Below, piece by piece: positions 9,135 to 17,577 of a stretch of DNA of 64,000 nucleotides (positions within the stretch are counted from its first letter, which is position 1; the number at the start of each line of letters is the position of its first letter). A program made the translations under genes and the position numbers. Origin of the DNA: Clostridium transplantifaecale. GTDB taxonomy: Bacteria; Bacillota; Clostridia; Lachnospirales; Lachnospiraceae. The DNA lies in NCBI RefSeq assembly GCF_900626075.1, contig NZ_UYZY01000003.1:186001-250000 (forward strand). Reading direction: 5' to 3'. Under the pieces are notes generated by a model that saw only the letters and a program-made list of their open reading frames with translations, did no database searches and was not told the DNA's origin.

Positions 9135-12083
9135 GTGAATATTGAAGCACAAAATCTGGACTCGCTTAGAAAACTTGTAAGAGAGTTACAGGAAGAAAAT
9201 AAAAAATTAAAGATTCAGTTAAAGAAAGCCAATATTGCATTTCCTGAAAAAAGTGTTTTTGAAGAGAGAATGGAAGATTCTTCAGAGTATGATCCTGATC
9301 AGGGAGGGCGGATTATTAATCGATATATCACGGAAGATATGGCAAATCGTTATTTTGCTATGTTCTGGGGCAGAACGGATGTCTATGCCAAAAGAGGCAG
9401 GAGTGGAGGTTATTTTCCGCAGTGTGAGAACCGATGGAACGATAAGCTGTGTCCAAAACAACAAGGTGAGAAGATAAGATGTGAGGATTGCGAAAATACA
9501 CAGTGGTCAAAGCTTACGGTAAAGAAAATTATGAATCATTTAGTGGGATATAAGGAAGATGCTTCTGACGTTATCGGTGTATATCCTGTACTTGCTGATG
9601 GTACATGCAGGTTTATCGTGTTTGATTTCGATAATCATGAAATGGGCGCCGAAGCTACAGATTTTGCTAATGTTGATGAAGAATGGCATAAGGAAGTGGA
9701 TGCACTTAGAATGATTTGTGAAAAGAATGGGATTACTCCGTTGGTTGAGCGCTCCAGATCCGGCAAAGGTGCTCATGTATGGATTTTCTTTAAAAGGCCG
9801 ATTTCAGCAGTATTGGCGAGAAACTTTGGATTCTTGTTACTTGACAGAGGACAGGCATCTATCAACATGAAGTCATTCCAATATTATGACAGAATGTACC
9901 CTTGCCAGGATACTACCAGCAGCCTGGGTAATCTTATTGCGCTTCCGTTGCAGGGACAGGCACTTAAGAAGGGGAATAGTGCTTTTGTAGATAAAAACTG
10001 GAATGCATATCCGGAACAGTGGGACATTCTTCTGAACCATACAGAAAAACTGTCGATTGAAGAGCTGAAAAGCCACATGGAAAAGTGGAGAGAGGGGATA
10101 TCCGAAACCACTGGTATCACTTCTGTAAGTATTGCAGATCGGCCTAAGCCATGGAAGAAAAAACAAACTTTTGATAAGTCGGATGTGGTTGGAAAGTTAC
10201 ATATTATTCTTGGAAATGGTGTGTATATTGATACGCTGAATCTTATGCCTCGGATCCAGAATCAGATTAGGAGTATGGTAGCATTTGATAATCCGATTTT
10301 TTATAAGAATAAGAGACTTGGATATTCGAATTATAATAATTTCAGCGCGGTATATATGGGTAGGGATATTGATGGATATATCTGCATACCGAGAGGCCTC
10401 AGGGAGGTCTTAATTGGCAATTGTGAGGAAACAGGGATAGAATACGATATTGCAGACCATAGAGAGAAAGGCAGGCCGATCCGCGTTAAATTCAATGGAG
10501 AGCTGCGGACAGGTCAGGATTTGGCAGCAGACAGAATGCTCCGATATGATTATGGGATTCTCAGTGCGACTACAGCATTTGGAAAAACAGTGGTATGCAG
10601 TTATCTTATTTCGCAGAGAAAAGTAAATACTCTTATTCTGCTTCAAAACAAAGATTTGCTGGAGCAGTGGGTAGAAGAACTAAATGAATTTCTGGACATC
10701 AATGAAGAACCTCCTGTTTACAAAACCAAGACGGGAAGAGAGAAGAGACGAAACAGTGTGATCGGAGTTCTAACCGGAAATAAGAATACGCTTACCGGTA
10801 TCATTGATGTTGCAATGGTTGGTTCCATGTATAGTAAAGGGAATTTCAATGAATTCATCAATTCCTATGGGATGGTTATCATGGATGAATGTCACCATTG
10901 TGGTTCGAATACTTCTATTGAAGTCATGCGGAAAGTAAATGCTAGATATGTTTACGGTGTATCTGCAACACCTAAGAGAGGCGATAACCTCGAAGAAATC
11001 ATTTATATGCTGCTTGGTCCTATCAGGCATAGCTATACTGCAAAGGAACGTGCCAGAGAACAGGGAATAGATTACTTTGTATATCCAAGGTTTACCAGGG
11101 TGATTGATACAAATGAAGCCAAAACCGATATTAACGGTGCATATAGTCTGATCAGTGATAATTCCGTGAGAAATGAAATGATTATTGCAGATACAAAAGC
11201 ATCTGTAGCAGCAGGAAGAACCCCGGTGATACTTACCAGATTGAAGGAGCAGGCAAAATATTTTTATGATAGTCTTTCAGATAGTGCAGATTATGTATTT
11301 ATATTATATGGAGATAACAGTGACAAGGAAAATTCAGAAGTCCGCAGGAAGTTACGAGAAGTGTCAAATGATAAATCCCTTGTTTTAATCGCTACCGGGC
11401 AAAAGATAGGGGAAGGGTTTGATTTTCCAAGATTGGATACGTTAATGCTGGCTGCGCCGGTTTCTTTTGACGGACGTCTGGAACAATATGTTGGAAGGCT
11501 GCACCGTGATTACGAAGGGAAAAAGAACGTCATTGTTTATGACTATATTGATTCGCATATCAGGGCATTTAAGAATATGTATTTAAAGCGCTTGCGAACA
11601 TATAGGCGTTTGGGCTATTCGCTAATTTCTGATATGACAGTTGAAAAACAGAATGCCAATACGATTTATGATTCCGGCAATTACACGGATGTTTTTGAAC
11701 AGGATCTGGTGGAAGCTGAAAAACGGATTATTATTTCCAGCCCTTTGATTGAACAGGATAAGGTCGATAGATTCCTGTACATTACAAAGCCAAGGCAAGA
11801 GGCCGGTTGTAAGGTAACCGTTATTACTTCTGATCCGGAAACAAGCTGCTTTAGCGGTGCTGAATACTATTATTCTATGATAAGGCAAATGCAAGCGGTT
11901 GGAGTCCACGTAATAACAAAGGACAGGATTGACGAGCGATTTGCATTGATAGATGATGAGCTTGTATGGCATGGCGGTATGAATCTTCTTGGAAAAGAGG
12001 ATGCCTGGGATAACCTGATGAGAATTAAATCCGCTCAGGTGGCCGAGGAACTGTTAGAATTATCGCTGGGCAATAAAAATTGA
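9135..12083 (+). CDS. TOTE conflict system-type primase-helicase protein with C-terminal PLD-like domain
   Basis: A 982-residue multidomain protein starts at a GTG preceded by GAGGAC. A short coiled coil fills residues 10-35. An archaeo-eukaryotic primase module follows with a cysteine cluster (about 97-122), the metal-binding FDFDNH at 161-166 and SGKGAHVWIFF near 208. A superfamily 2 helicase follows: TTAFGKT near 477, the DECH box near 583 and QYVGRLHRD near 785. From about residue 852 a phospholipase-D-like fold is suggested by IISSPLI and WHGGMNLLG, though the classic HxK is altered. This architecture matches the TOTE conflict systems described for mobile elements. It should act on DNA in element-host conflict or phage defence. 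The RhuM gene starts 51 bp later and is likely co-transcribed. Confidence 0.88.
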   Translation: MNIEAQNLDSLRKLVRELQEENKKLKIQLKKANIAFPEKSVFEERMEDSSEYDPDQGGRIINRYITEDMANRYFAMFWGRTDVYAKRGRSGGYFPQCENRWNDKLCPKQQGEKIRCEDCENTQWSKLTVKKIMNHLVGYKEDASDVIGVYPVLADGTCRFIVFDFDNHEMGAEATDFANVDEEWHKEVDALRMICEKNGITPLVERSRSGKGAHVWIFFKRPISAVLARNFGFLLLDRGQASINMKSFQYYDRMYPCQDTTSSLGNLIALPLQGQALKKGNSAFVDKNWNAYPEQWDILLNHTEKLSIEELKSHMEKWREGISETTGITSVSIADRPKPWKKKQTFDKSDVVGKLHIILGNGVYIDTLNLMPRIQNQIRSMVAFDNPIFYKNKRLGYSNYNNFSAVYMGRDIDGYICIPRGLREVLIGNCEETGIEYDIADHREKGRPIRVKFNGELRTGQDLAADRMLRYDYGILSATTAFGKTVVCSYLISQRKVNTLILLQNKDLLEQWVEELNEFLDINEEPPVYKTKTGREKRRNSVIGVLTGNKNTLTGIIDVAMVGSMYSKGNFNEFINSYGMVIMDECHHCGSNTSIEVMRKVNARYVYGVSATPKRGDNLEEIIYMLLGPIRHSYTAKERAREQGIDYFVYPRFTRVIDTNEAKTDINGAYSLISDNSVRNEMIIADTKASVAAGRTPVILTRLKEQAKYFYDSLSDSADYVFILYGDNSDKENSEVRRKLREVSNDKSLVLIATGQKIGEGFDFPRLDTLMLAAPVSFDGRLEQYVGRLHRDYEGKKNVIVYDYIDSHIRAFKNMYLKRLRTYRRLGYSLISDMTVEKQNANTIYDSGNYTDVFEQDLVEAEKRIIISSPLIEQDKVDRFLYITKPRQEAGCKVTVITSDPETSCFSGAEYYYSMIRQMQAVGVHVITKDRIDERFALIDDELVWHGGMNLLGKEDAWDNLMRIKSAQVAEELLELSLGNKN

Positions 12084-12134
12084 TTGAACGGTAAATTCAA
12101 ATAATCAAAGACTACGATGAAATTGGAGAGAACT

Positions 12135-13178
12135 ATGCAGGAAAGGAAAAATGAAATAACGATCCACAGTTCGGCAGCGGAATATTTGACCTATGTAGCG
12201 TCTGTTGGTGACCAGGCGGACAGCATAGAAATGCGTTATGAAGATGAAAATATCTGGTTGACACAAAAAATGATAGCGGCGCTTTATGATGTAAGTCTTC
12301 CGACGATAAATGAGCATATAAAGAAAATTTATGATGATGGCGAATTAACTGAGAAAGCAACTATTCGGAAATACCGAATAGTTCAAACGGAGGGTTCGCG
12401 TCAAGTAACTCGAGAGGTCATCCATTATAATCTTCAGATGATTATTGCCGTTGGGTTTAAGGTAAATAATGAACGTGCAGTCCGTTTTCGTAAGTGGTCA
12501 GGAAATATCGTGAAAGATTATACAATTCAAGGCTGGACAATGGATAAAGAACGTCTGAAAAAGGGACATATGTTTACAGACGAATATTTCGAACGACAGT
12601 TGCAGAATATCCGTGAGATTCGTCTTTCAGAGCGTAAGTTTTATCAGAAAATTACGGATTTATATGCCACAGCTTTTGATTACGATAAAGACGCGAAGAC
12701 TACAAGGCACTTTTTTCAGACAGTGCAGAATAAAATGCATTGGGCGGTTCACAGACATACGGCAGCAGAACTGATTGTAGAACGGGCGGATGCTGAAAAA
12801 GAACATATGGGACTGACAACATGGGAAGCGGCTCCTGATGGCAAGATTGTAAAAGCGGATGTTTCGATTGCTAAGAATTATTTAAGTGATAAAGAGATGG
12901 CCTATATGGAGCGAATTGTATCCTTGTATCTTGATTATGCAGAATTGCAGGCAGAACGCCAGATTCCGATGAGTATGGAAGACTGGGCGAAGCGGCTGGA
13001 TGGCTTTTTGGAGTTCAATGGAAATGAAATCCTTACAGATGCGGGAAAAATCAGTGCAGAACAGGCAAAACTTTATGCAGAAACAGAATTTGAAAAATAC
13101 CGGATTGTGCAGGACAGAATGTTCGTATCAGATTATGATAAATTTTTACTTGAACTAGAAGAAAAAGTAAAGGTATAA
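12135..13178 (+). CDS. RhuM family protein, copy 2
   Basis: The ATG at 12135 has GGAGAG four bases upstream; an ATG at 12117 lacks a site. The 347-residue protein shares the blocks of copy 1: an HTH-like LTQKMIAALYDVSLPTINEH, then QTVQNKMHWAVHRHTAAE and the HMGLTTWE block. The two copies are clearly divergent, so they are not a recent duplication. Close coupling to the TOTE gene suggests a two-gene module. Function is unknown beyond the family label. Confidence 0.85.
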   Translation: MQERKNEITIHSSAAEYLTYVASVGDQADSIEMRYEDENIWLTQKMIAALYDVSLPTINEHIKKIYDDGELTEKATIRKYRIVQTEGSRQVTREVIHYNLQMIIAVGFKVNNERAVRFRKWSGNIVKDYTIQGWTMDKERLKKGHMFTDEYFERQLQNIREIRLSERKFYQKITDLYATAFDYDKDAKTTRHFFQTVQNKMHWAVHRHTAAELIVERADAEKEHMGLTTWEAAPDGKIVKADVSIAKNYLSDKEMAYMERIVSLYLDYAELQAERQIPMSMEDWAKRLDGFLEFNGNEILTDAGKISAEQAKLYAETEFEKYRIVQDRMFVSDYDKFLLELEEKVKV

Positions 13179-13210
13179 TTTGATTTAGGATTGAAAAAGA
13201 ATTGTTTACT

Positions 13211-13260
13211 CCAAGGCCCAACTGCGCCTTGCGAACATCTTTTTTACAGCCTCAACACAT
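13211..13260 (+). repeat. 50-bp structured element, copy 2 (downstream of RhuM copy 2)
   Basis: This is the partner of the element at 9013-9062, beginning 33 bp after the RhuM stop. The stem here is CAAGGC...GCCTTG with a Watson-Crick pair where copy 1 has a U-G pair. The loop CCAACTRC and the ACAGCCTCAACACAT block are kept. A T-run lies six bases after the stem in this copy only, so this copy could also terminate transcription. Confidence 0.75.
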
Positions 13261-13412
13261 GTGAAAACAGTTACGCTTCTCGTGAAGAAACCTTGATTCT
13301 ACGGGTGTTTGCGGGATTATTTGGACAAAATGGAGCTGTGTTTTTAAAGGAATAGAGATGGATAAGTTTCCGCAGATAGGGGATGGGATAACGCCGGACA
13401 GTTCAAAAATGA

Positions 13413-13458
13413 GGGTTTTGCTGGGCATAAGATATAATCTGGCAAAACCCTTATTATT
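13413..13458 (+). terminator. Hairpin in the gap after RhuM copy 2
   Basis: GGGTTTTGC and GCAAAACCC are perfectly complementary around a 20-base loop and are followed by a T-rich TTATTATTT. It may end the TOTE-RhuM transcript. The surrounding 13261-13620 has a weak open frame with no ribosome site and no recognisable protein. Confidence 0.45.
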
Positions 13459-13626
13459 TGGCAAAAGCACAAACTGTATAGTAAAAAATTTAAAAGAAAA
13501 GGTGAGAGGTATAAACAGTGTTCATAAAATAAATCTGTACTTACTTATAATTTTTATTGATTTGCGAGAATCTTTTAACAAATCTAAACAGATAAGTACC
13601 ACAAGAGATTATTATATATAAATCTA

Positions 13627-13654
13627 TTGAATATTATTTTTAAAGTGATATAAT
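13627..13654 (+). promoter_or_regulatory. Sigma-A-type promoter before a hairpin RNA
   Basis: TTGAAT and a perfect TATAAT are separated by 16 bp. Transcription should start near 13661 and run into the strong hairpin at 13722-13759. No credible ORF with a ribosome site follows until the nuclease remnant. Confidence 0.6.
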
Positions 13655-13660
13655 AAAGAT

Positions 13661-13770
13661 GTCAGGAGAAATACACCTGTGGATTGAAAAAATAGTTTTA
13701 TTTATATTGAATGAGGATAGTTGCCTGATCTATTATTGTAGTTATAATAATATCAGGCATCTTCATTATC
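13661..13770 (+). ncRNA. Candidate short RNA with long hairpin
   Basis: Downstream of a good promoter, TGCCTGA pairs with TCAGGCA and the stem is prolonged by TATTATT/AATAATA after a small bulge (13722-13759). The loop is about eight bases. It could be a small RNA, a terminator with a poor T-tract, or the end of a former element. A 62-codon frame crosses the hairpin but lacks a plausible start and product. Confidence 0.3.
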
Positions 13771-13904
13771 GTTTCATAGTAATTAGGTTCCTAACATCTT
13801 GGCTTGATGTAGAGTATTTGTTTGTATTAATCGATATAAAATATTAAACGCTATATTTTGATACTGTGAAGTTTGAGTTGCAAAATAATAAAGGTAATAA
13901 ATAG

Positions 13905-14870
13905 AACATATACTGGAATATTGGGAAAAGTATTGTGGAACAGCAGGATGGCTATGAAAAAGCAGAATATGGAAGCAGATTAATAGTGGAATTATCCAAA
14001 ATGATGACTGCAGATTTTGGTAAAGGTTTTACGCCGACTAATCTAAAATACATGAGGCAGTTTTATCTGGCATTTCCAAATAGTCACGCACTGCGTGACG
14101 AGTTGAGTTGGACACATTATCGCCTGCTTATGCGCGTGGAAAATAAAAATGCCCGTGAATTCTATACAGAAGAAGCAATAAAATCAAGTTGGAGCACACG
14201 GCAGTTAGAAAGACAGATTAATTCGTTTTTTTATGAAAGGTTGTTGTCCAGCCAAAATAAAGAAAAAGTTTCGGAAGAAATCCAGAAATTGGAACCCACA
14301 AAAGTTCCAGAGGATATTATACGCGATCCATATGTATTAGAGTTTCTGGGCCTAAGTCCGAATGATGATTTTTATGAGAGCGATCTTGAGGAAGCGCTGA
14401 TAACACATTTGCAGAAATTCCTCTTAGAATTGGGGAGAGGGTTTTCTTTTGTTGCCAGACAAAAGAGGATTACATTTGACGGACGGCATTTCCGAATAGA
14501 TCTTGTCTTTTATAATTACGTTTTAAAATGCTTTGTATTAATCGATTTAAAAATTGGAGATTTGACACATCCGGATTTAGGGCAGATGCAGATGTATGTA
14601 CATTACTACGAACGTGAATTGATGAATGAGGGCGATAATCCACCAATAAGTGGTGGAAATAGGCATCAAGCCCTATATACGTTGAATCAGTACCCTGTGA
14701 TTAATGGTATCAGTGAGTTCCATCCTCTGATAACTAGAGATGATGTAGAAAGAATTGAGAAGGGAATACAGGAGTTCTCTTTTGGTCAAAATGTACTTGA
14801 GCTAAATACAGATAAGATTGAGTCTGATTTTGACTCTTTATGTGATCAAGTAATAGAATTTCTTGCTTAA
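13905..14870 (+). pseudogene. YhcG/DUF1016 PD-(D/E)XK nuclease remnant fused to a foreign ParB-like tail
   Basis: The frame opens just after a TAG at 13902 and reads YWNIGKSIVE, the family's N-terminal region, so roughly 30-50 residues are missing. The GTG at 13935 could still start a shortened product. The YhcG core follows, with the nuclease motif FRIDLVFYNYVLKCFVLIDLK near residues 185-205 and the usual MQMYVHYYERELMNEGDNPPI. YhcG proteins normally continue with GIILC-type sequence here. Instead the protein changes to SGGNRHQALYTLNQYPVI, which looks like a ParB/sulfiredoxin-type SGGNRRLxAL motif, and an unrelated acidic tail. The junction lies in a small CCACC/GGTGG inverted repeat at about 14640-14656. 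The tail probably belonged to a gene co-transcribed with the next one. Confidence 0.75.
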
Positions 14871-14884
14871 GAGGAGCGGTAAAA

Positions 14885-16060
14885 ATGGAAGAATATAGCA
14901 ATATTAAAAAATCAAACAATCCGAAAGTAATTGCTATGTTATCTGGCGGAAAAGACAGCATTGCATCTATTGTTTTACTTAAGAAAAATGGAATTGATGT
15001 TACTGCTATTCATTTTGTTCATGATTGGGGAGCTGAAATTCCAACTGAAGAAGCAAAGAAGGTTTGTCTTGAATACGAGATACCATTAATTATAAAAAAT
15101 TATACAAAGGAATTTTGTGATGCTGTCAACGGTTATGTAGCAGGAAGGCCATGTTTGCTCTGCAAAAAGCAAATGTATAAGGTGTTATTAGAATACTTAA
15201 ACAGTGGCCAATATGGTTGGCTATGTATAGGGGATAATTCTAATGACAGAACAACAATAGCGAGAATCAAACAGTTTATTCAGGATGGGCATACGGAAGA
15301 TAATTTAGTATGCAGTGGATATTTTGGTTTCGAGATGGGTATTGAACTTCCTGTAGGTATGAAGGTAATTCGACCTTTAATAGGTATGTCAGCAAATGAT
15401 GTAGAAGATTTCTTGGCAAAGGCAGGTATTATTATAAAGAGAATTAATTCAACTGGTGATAAGTATTTTGAGTACCACCGGGAAGGTTGCCCTATTCAAT
15501 TTGCTGATATCGGGGTTGAATTGAATGAATATTTATATGATGACTTGAAAAAATATAATGATTGTATTACAACATTTGCTAGAAAGAAAGGGATTCTTGC
15601 TTCGATTCATATGCCCTCAACATTTATTATTACAATCCCCAGAGGATATGAGGAGCAGGCAGCAGACTATTTAGAAAAAAATGGATTGGAAGTCAATCGA
15701 GATATTAATTCATCAGATGTCCCGTCTCGGAATGTTCTTATCGGGCATGTATACGATTTGAGAAGAAAACTATTAGAGACCAAGGCATATGAAAAAGTTT
15801 TTAACAGATTTCTAGAAAGATTGGAATTGTACGGCTCTAATAAATCCATTCGTAATATTGATGATATGGTGGTTGGAACGTATATGGAATGTGAGGCCTC
15901 TTTAGATATGGTATTGGACTTTGATAATGGAAAAGCAGATATAAAGTATTCGTTTGGTGATGCATCTAGTGGTCGCAAAGATAAAGCTGTTTTTGATAAT
16001 TTGATTCTTGAAATGTTTAGGACAAACAAGTATAAGGTGCATATAGTAGACGAACGGTAA
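14885..16060 (+). CDS. PP-loop (N-type ATP pyrophosphatase) family protein
   Basis: The 391-residue protein has a strong GAGGAG site and starts 14 bp after the preceding stop. The PP-loop SGGKDS lies near residues 20-25, as in PAPS reductase, DndC, QueC and TtuA/TtcA relatives. Cysteines in GRPCLLCKK (near 90) and HREGCPIQF (near 203) could bind a metal or iron-sulfur cluster. The C-terminal half is not recognised. Such enzymes adenylate a substrate to activate it; sulfur transfer to tRNA or DNA and base modification are all possible. The ParB-like tail upstream resembles the IbrB-IbrA arrangement (ParB-like plus PAPS reductase-like), which supports an accessory role. The substrate cannot be told. 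Confidence 0.75.
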   Translation: MEEYSNIKKSNNPKVIAMLSGGKDSIASIVLLKKNGIDVTAIHFVHDWGAEIPTEEAKKVCLEYEIPLIIKNYTKEFCDAVNGYVAGRPCLLCKKQMYKVLLEYLNSGQYGWLCIGDNSNDRTTIARIKQFIQDGHTEDNLVCSGYFGFEMGIELPVGMKVIRPLIGMSANDVEDFLAKAGIIIKRINSTGDKYFEYHREGCPIQFADIGVELNEYLYDDLKKYNDCITTFARKKGILASIHMPSTFIITIPRGYEEQAADYLEKNGLEVNRDINSSDVPSRNVLIGHVYDLRRKLLETKAYEKVFNRFLERLELYGSNKSIRNIDDMVVGTYMECEASLDMVLDFDNGKADIKYSFGDASSGRKDKAVFDNLILEMFRTNKYKVHIVDER

Positions 16061-16344
16061 GTGTTTGATTACAGAGTGTCTTGTTAATATTGAAAGATAT
16101 GTGCCGGATCTCCGGAACAATCCATTTTGAGCTGTTTTCCTGGATTGAGCGAGATATGCATGGTGGTTCTTCGTTTTTTCTCGTATCAAAAGAACGCCAG
16201 GTTGCTGCGCGGATTCGTTTCAAGCAGTGGGCATTGGGGATTCAGGACTGCATGAATGGTTCGAAAGACATGACTGTGGACGAATGGTGAAAACCCACCA
16301 ACAGATTCGGATATGCCGCGCCGGTAGGAAACTTAGTATTTCCG
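16061..16344. other. Gap at the right edge of the accessory island
   Basis: This ~280-bp stretch holds a 69-codon frame with no ribosome site and no recognisable product. I see no other gene, repeat end or attachment site here. It marks the change from AT-rich island sequence to the more GC-balanced flank. Confidence 0.5.
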
Positions 16345-16417
16345 CCAAGGTGTATATTCCGAGCCACTAGATTTGGCTGCGGCAAGAGTTATGAACACAT
16401 ATAACCTTGGATTTTTT
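16345..16417. terminator. Long-stem terminator between convergent genes
   Basis: CCAAGGT(g)TATAT pairs with ATATAACCTTGG across ~48 bases that hold a small inner GCCA/TGGC hairpin. ATTTTTTAT follows on the + strand. It lies between the PP-loop gene (+) and the lipoprotein gene (-). Confidence 0.55.
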
Positions 16418-16430
16418 ATGATTTGAACGC

Positions 16431-17201
16431 TCAGCCCACCCCTTTCCCCTCTTCTAGCGGTGTGATTGACTTAACGGCAGATTTTTCAAGCGTATCCTCA
16501 AAAAATCTCACCCTTCCTGCCAGGGAGTCTACCCCAATCAGCAGGGCGCGCCCCTCTTTGTGTCGGATTACTACTGAAATGGTATCGGACGAGGTAGTGG
16601 CGCTGCCCAGGATATTAAGGCTGCTTTCCTCTGCCAACCCGTGGGAAATCACGAATTCCTTTGCTAACTCCTTTGCAGTTTCAGCTGAGACCGGCTTGCT
16701 TCTGTTTTCCCAATCCGTATAGCTTAAGTGTATGCCCTTTACGGTTCCCTGTTCCGTAAAGGTTACATCGTACATGGGCTTTGTATCGATATTTTCCATG
16801 TCAATCACAGCATCCTCAGAAACATCGCCTAAATTAAGTTCATCTGGAAGGAATGTTACGGCTATCTGCTGCTCCACATCGAATTCCGGCAATGCTTCCA
16901 TGTGCTGCACATTGACTGTATATCCGGCCGTATCAGTCATATTGACGCCAAAATACTGATTCAGAGCCTCCTTTGCTAAAGCGGTAAAAGCCTCATCGGA
17001 TGCTGCCTGATTCGTCTCGGCCGAGCTTCCGGCTGTTTCTCCGGAAGTTTGCTCCGAAGTAACGGTAGTTTGTGTAACGGTGGTCATCGTTTTCGTTTCC
17101 GTCACCTGGGCGGAAGCGGTCCCGCAGCCCGTCATGCTGAGTACAAGAACTCCCGCACAAATCATTCCCATGTTCTTTTTCACGTTTTTCTGTCTTCTCA
17201 T
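16431..17201 (-). CDS. Uncharacterised lipoprotein
   Basis: The 256-residue product begins with a basic n-region and a hydrophobic stretch ending in the lipobox LSMTGCG, so it should be lipid-anchored outside the membrane. A threonine-rich linker follows, then a folded region that includes VTFLPDELNLGDVSEDAVI. No family was recognised. The ATG has GGAG upstream. It sits downstream, in the same direction, of the two-component scar at 17252-17534, so it may once have been the target or partner of that system. Confidence 0.75.
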   Translation of the reverse strand: MRRQKNVKKNMGMICAGVLVLSMTGCGTASAQVTETKTMTTVTQTTVTSEQTSGETAGSSAETNQAASDEAFTALAKEALNQYFGVNMTDTAGYTVNVQHMEALPEFDVEQQIAVTFLPDELNLGDVSEDAVIDMENIDTKPMYDVTFTEQGTVKGIHLSYTDWENRSKPVSAETAKELAKEFVISHGLAEESSLNILGSATTSSDTISVVIRHKEGRALLIGVDSLAGRVRFFEDTLEKSAVKSITPLEEGKGVG

Positions 17202-17251
17202 AATCGATCTCCTTTTTTGCTTTGTTTACCATTTTCTGGTATGGGGTTATT

Positions 17252-17534
17252 CTAATCGGGAATTGTTTCATGTTTGCAACACGGGAAAATAATTTTGATC
17301 CGGGTTTCCTCGTGCTCTCTGCTTTTCAATTCTATTCTTGTGTGGTGGATTTTTACAATATCCGCACAGATAGAGAGCCCGAGCCCCACACCGTCATTGT
17401 TTCTGCCTCTTACCTTATCCACCAGGTTTCCGATTTCCATCGCAGATGCATTCGCACGGATACCCCGCCCGGTTAAGTCCCCGTGACAGGATATCCGCAA
17501 TCATCTCGTCGTCCTCTACAATCAGAATTTTCAT
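17252..17534 (-). pseudogene. Deletion scar of a two-component system: response regulator start joined to kinase end
   Basis: On the minus strand an ATG at 17534 with a GGAGG-like site reads MKILIVEDDEMIADILSRGL, the first strand and helix of a receiver domain. About 70 bases later, in another frame, comes GVGLGLSICADIVKIHHTRI, the G2 box and C-terminus of a histidine kinase ATPase domain, ending at 17252. Everything between, namely most of the regulator and most of the kinase, is missing. One deletion across adjacent regulator and kinase genes explains this. Confidence 0.85.
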
Positions 17535-17577
17535 GTTCCAACAATCCTCCGGGCATTCCGCTTTAAACGTCTGATTC

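Noticed and set aside
13358-13621. 87-codon plus-strand frame
   Set aside because: No ribosome site, AT-driven composition at its end, a hairpin inside it, and no recognisable protein.
13710-13790. Short hydrophobic peptide (SIIVVIIISGIFIIVS) as a type I toxin
   Set aside because: The frame is closed by a TGA five codons after its only ATG, and no ribosome site is present.
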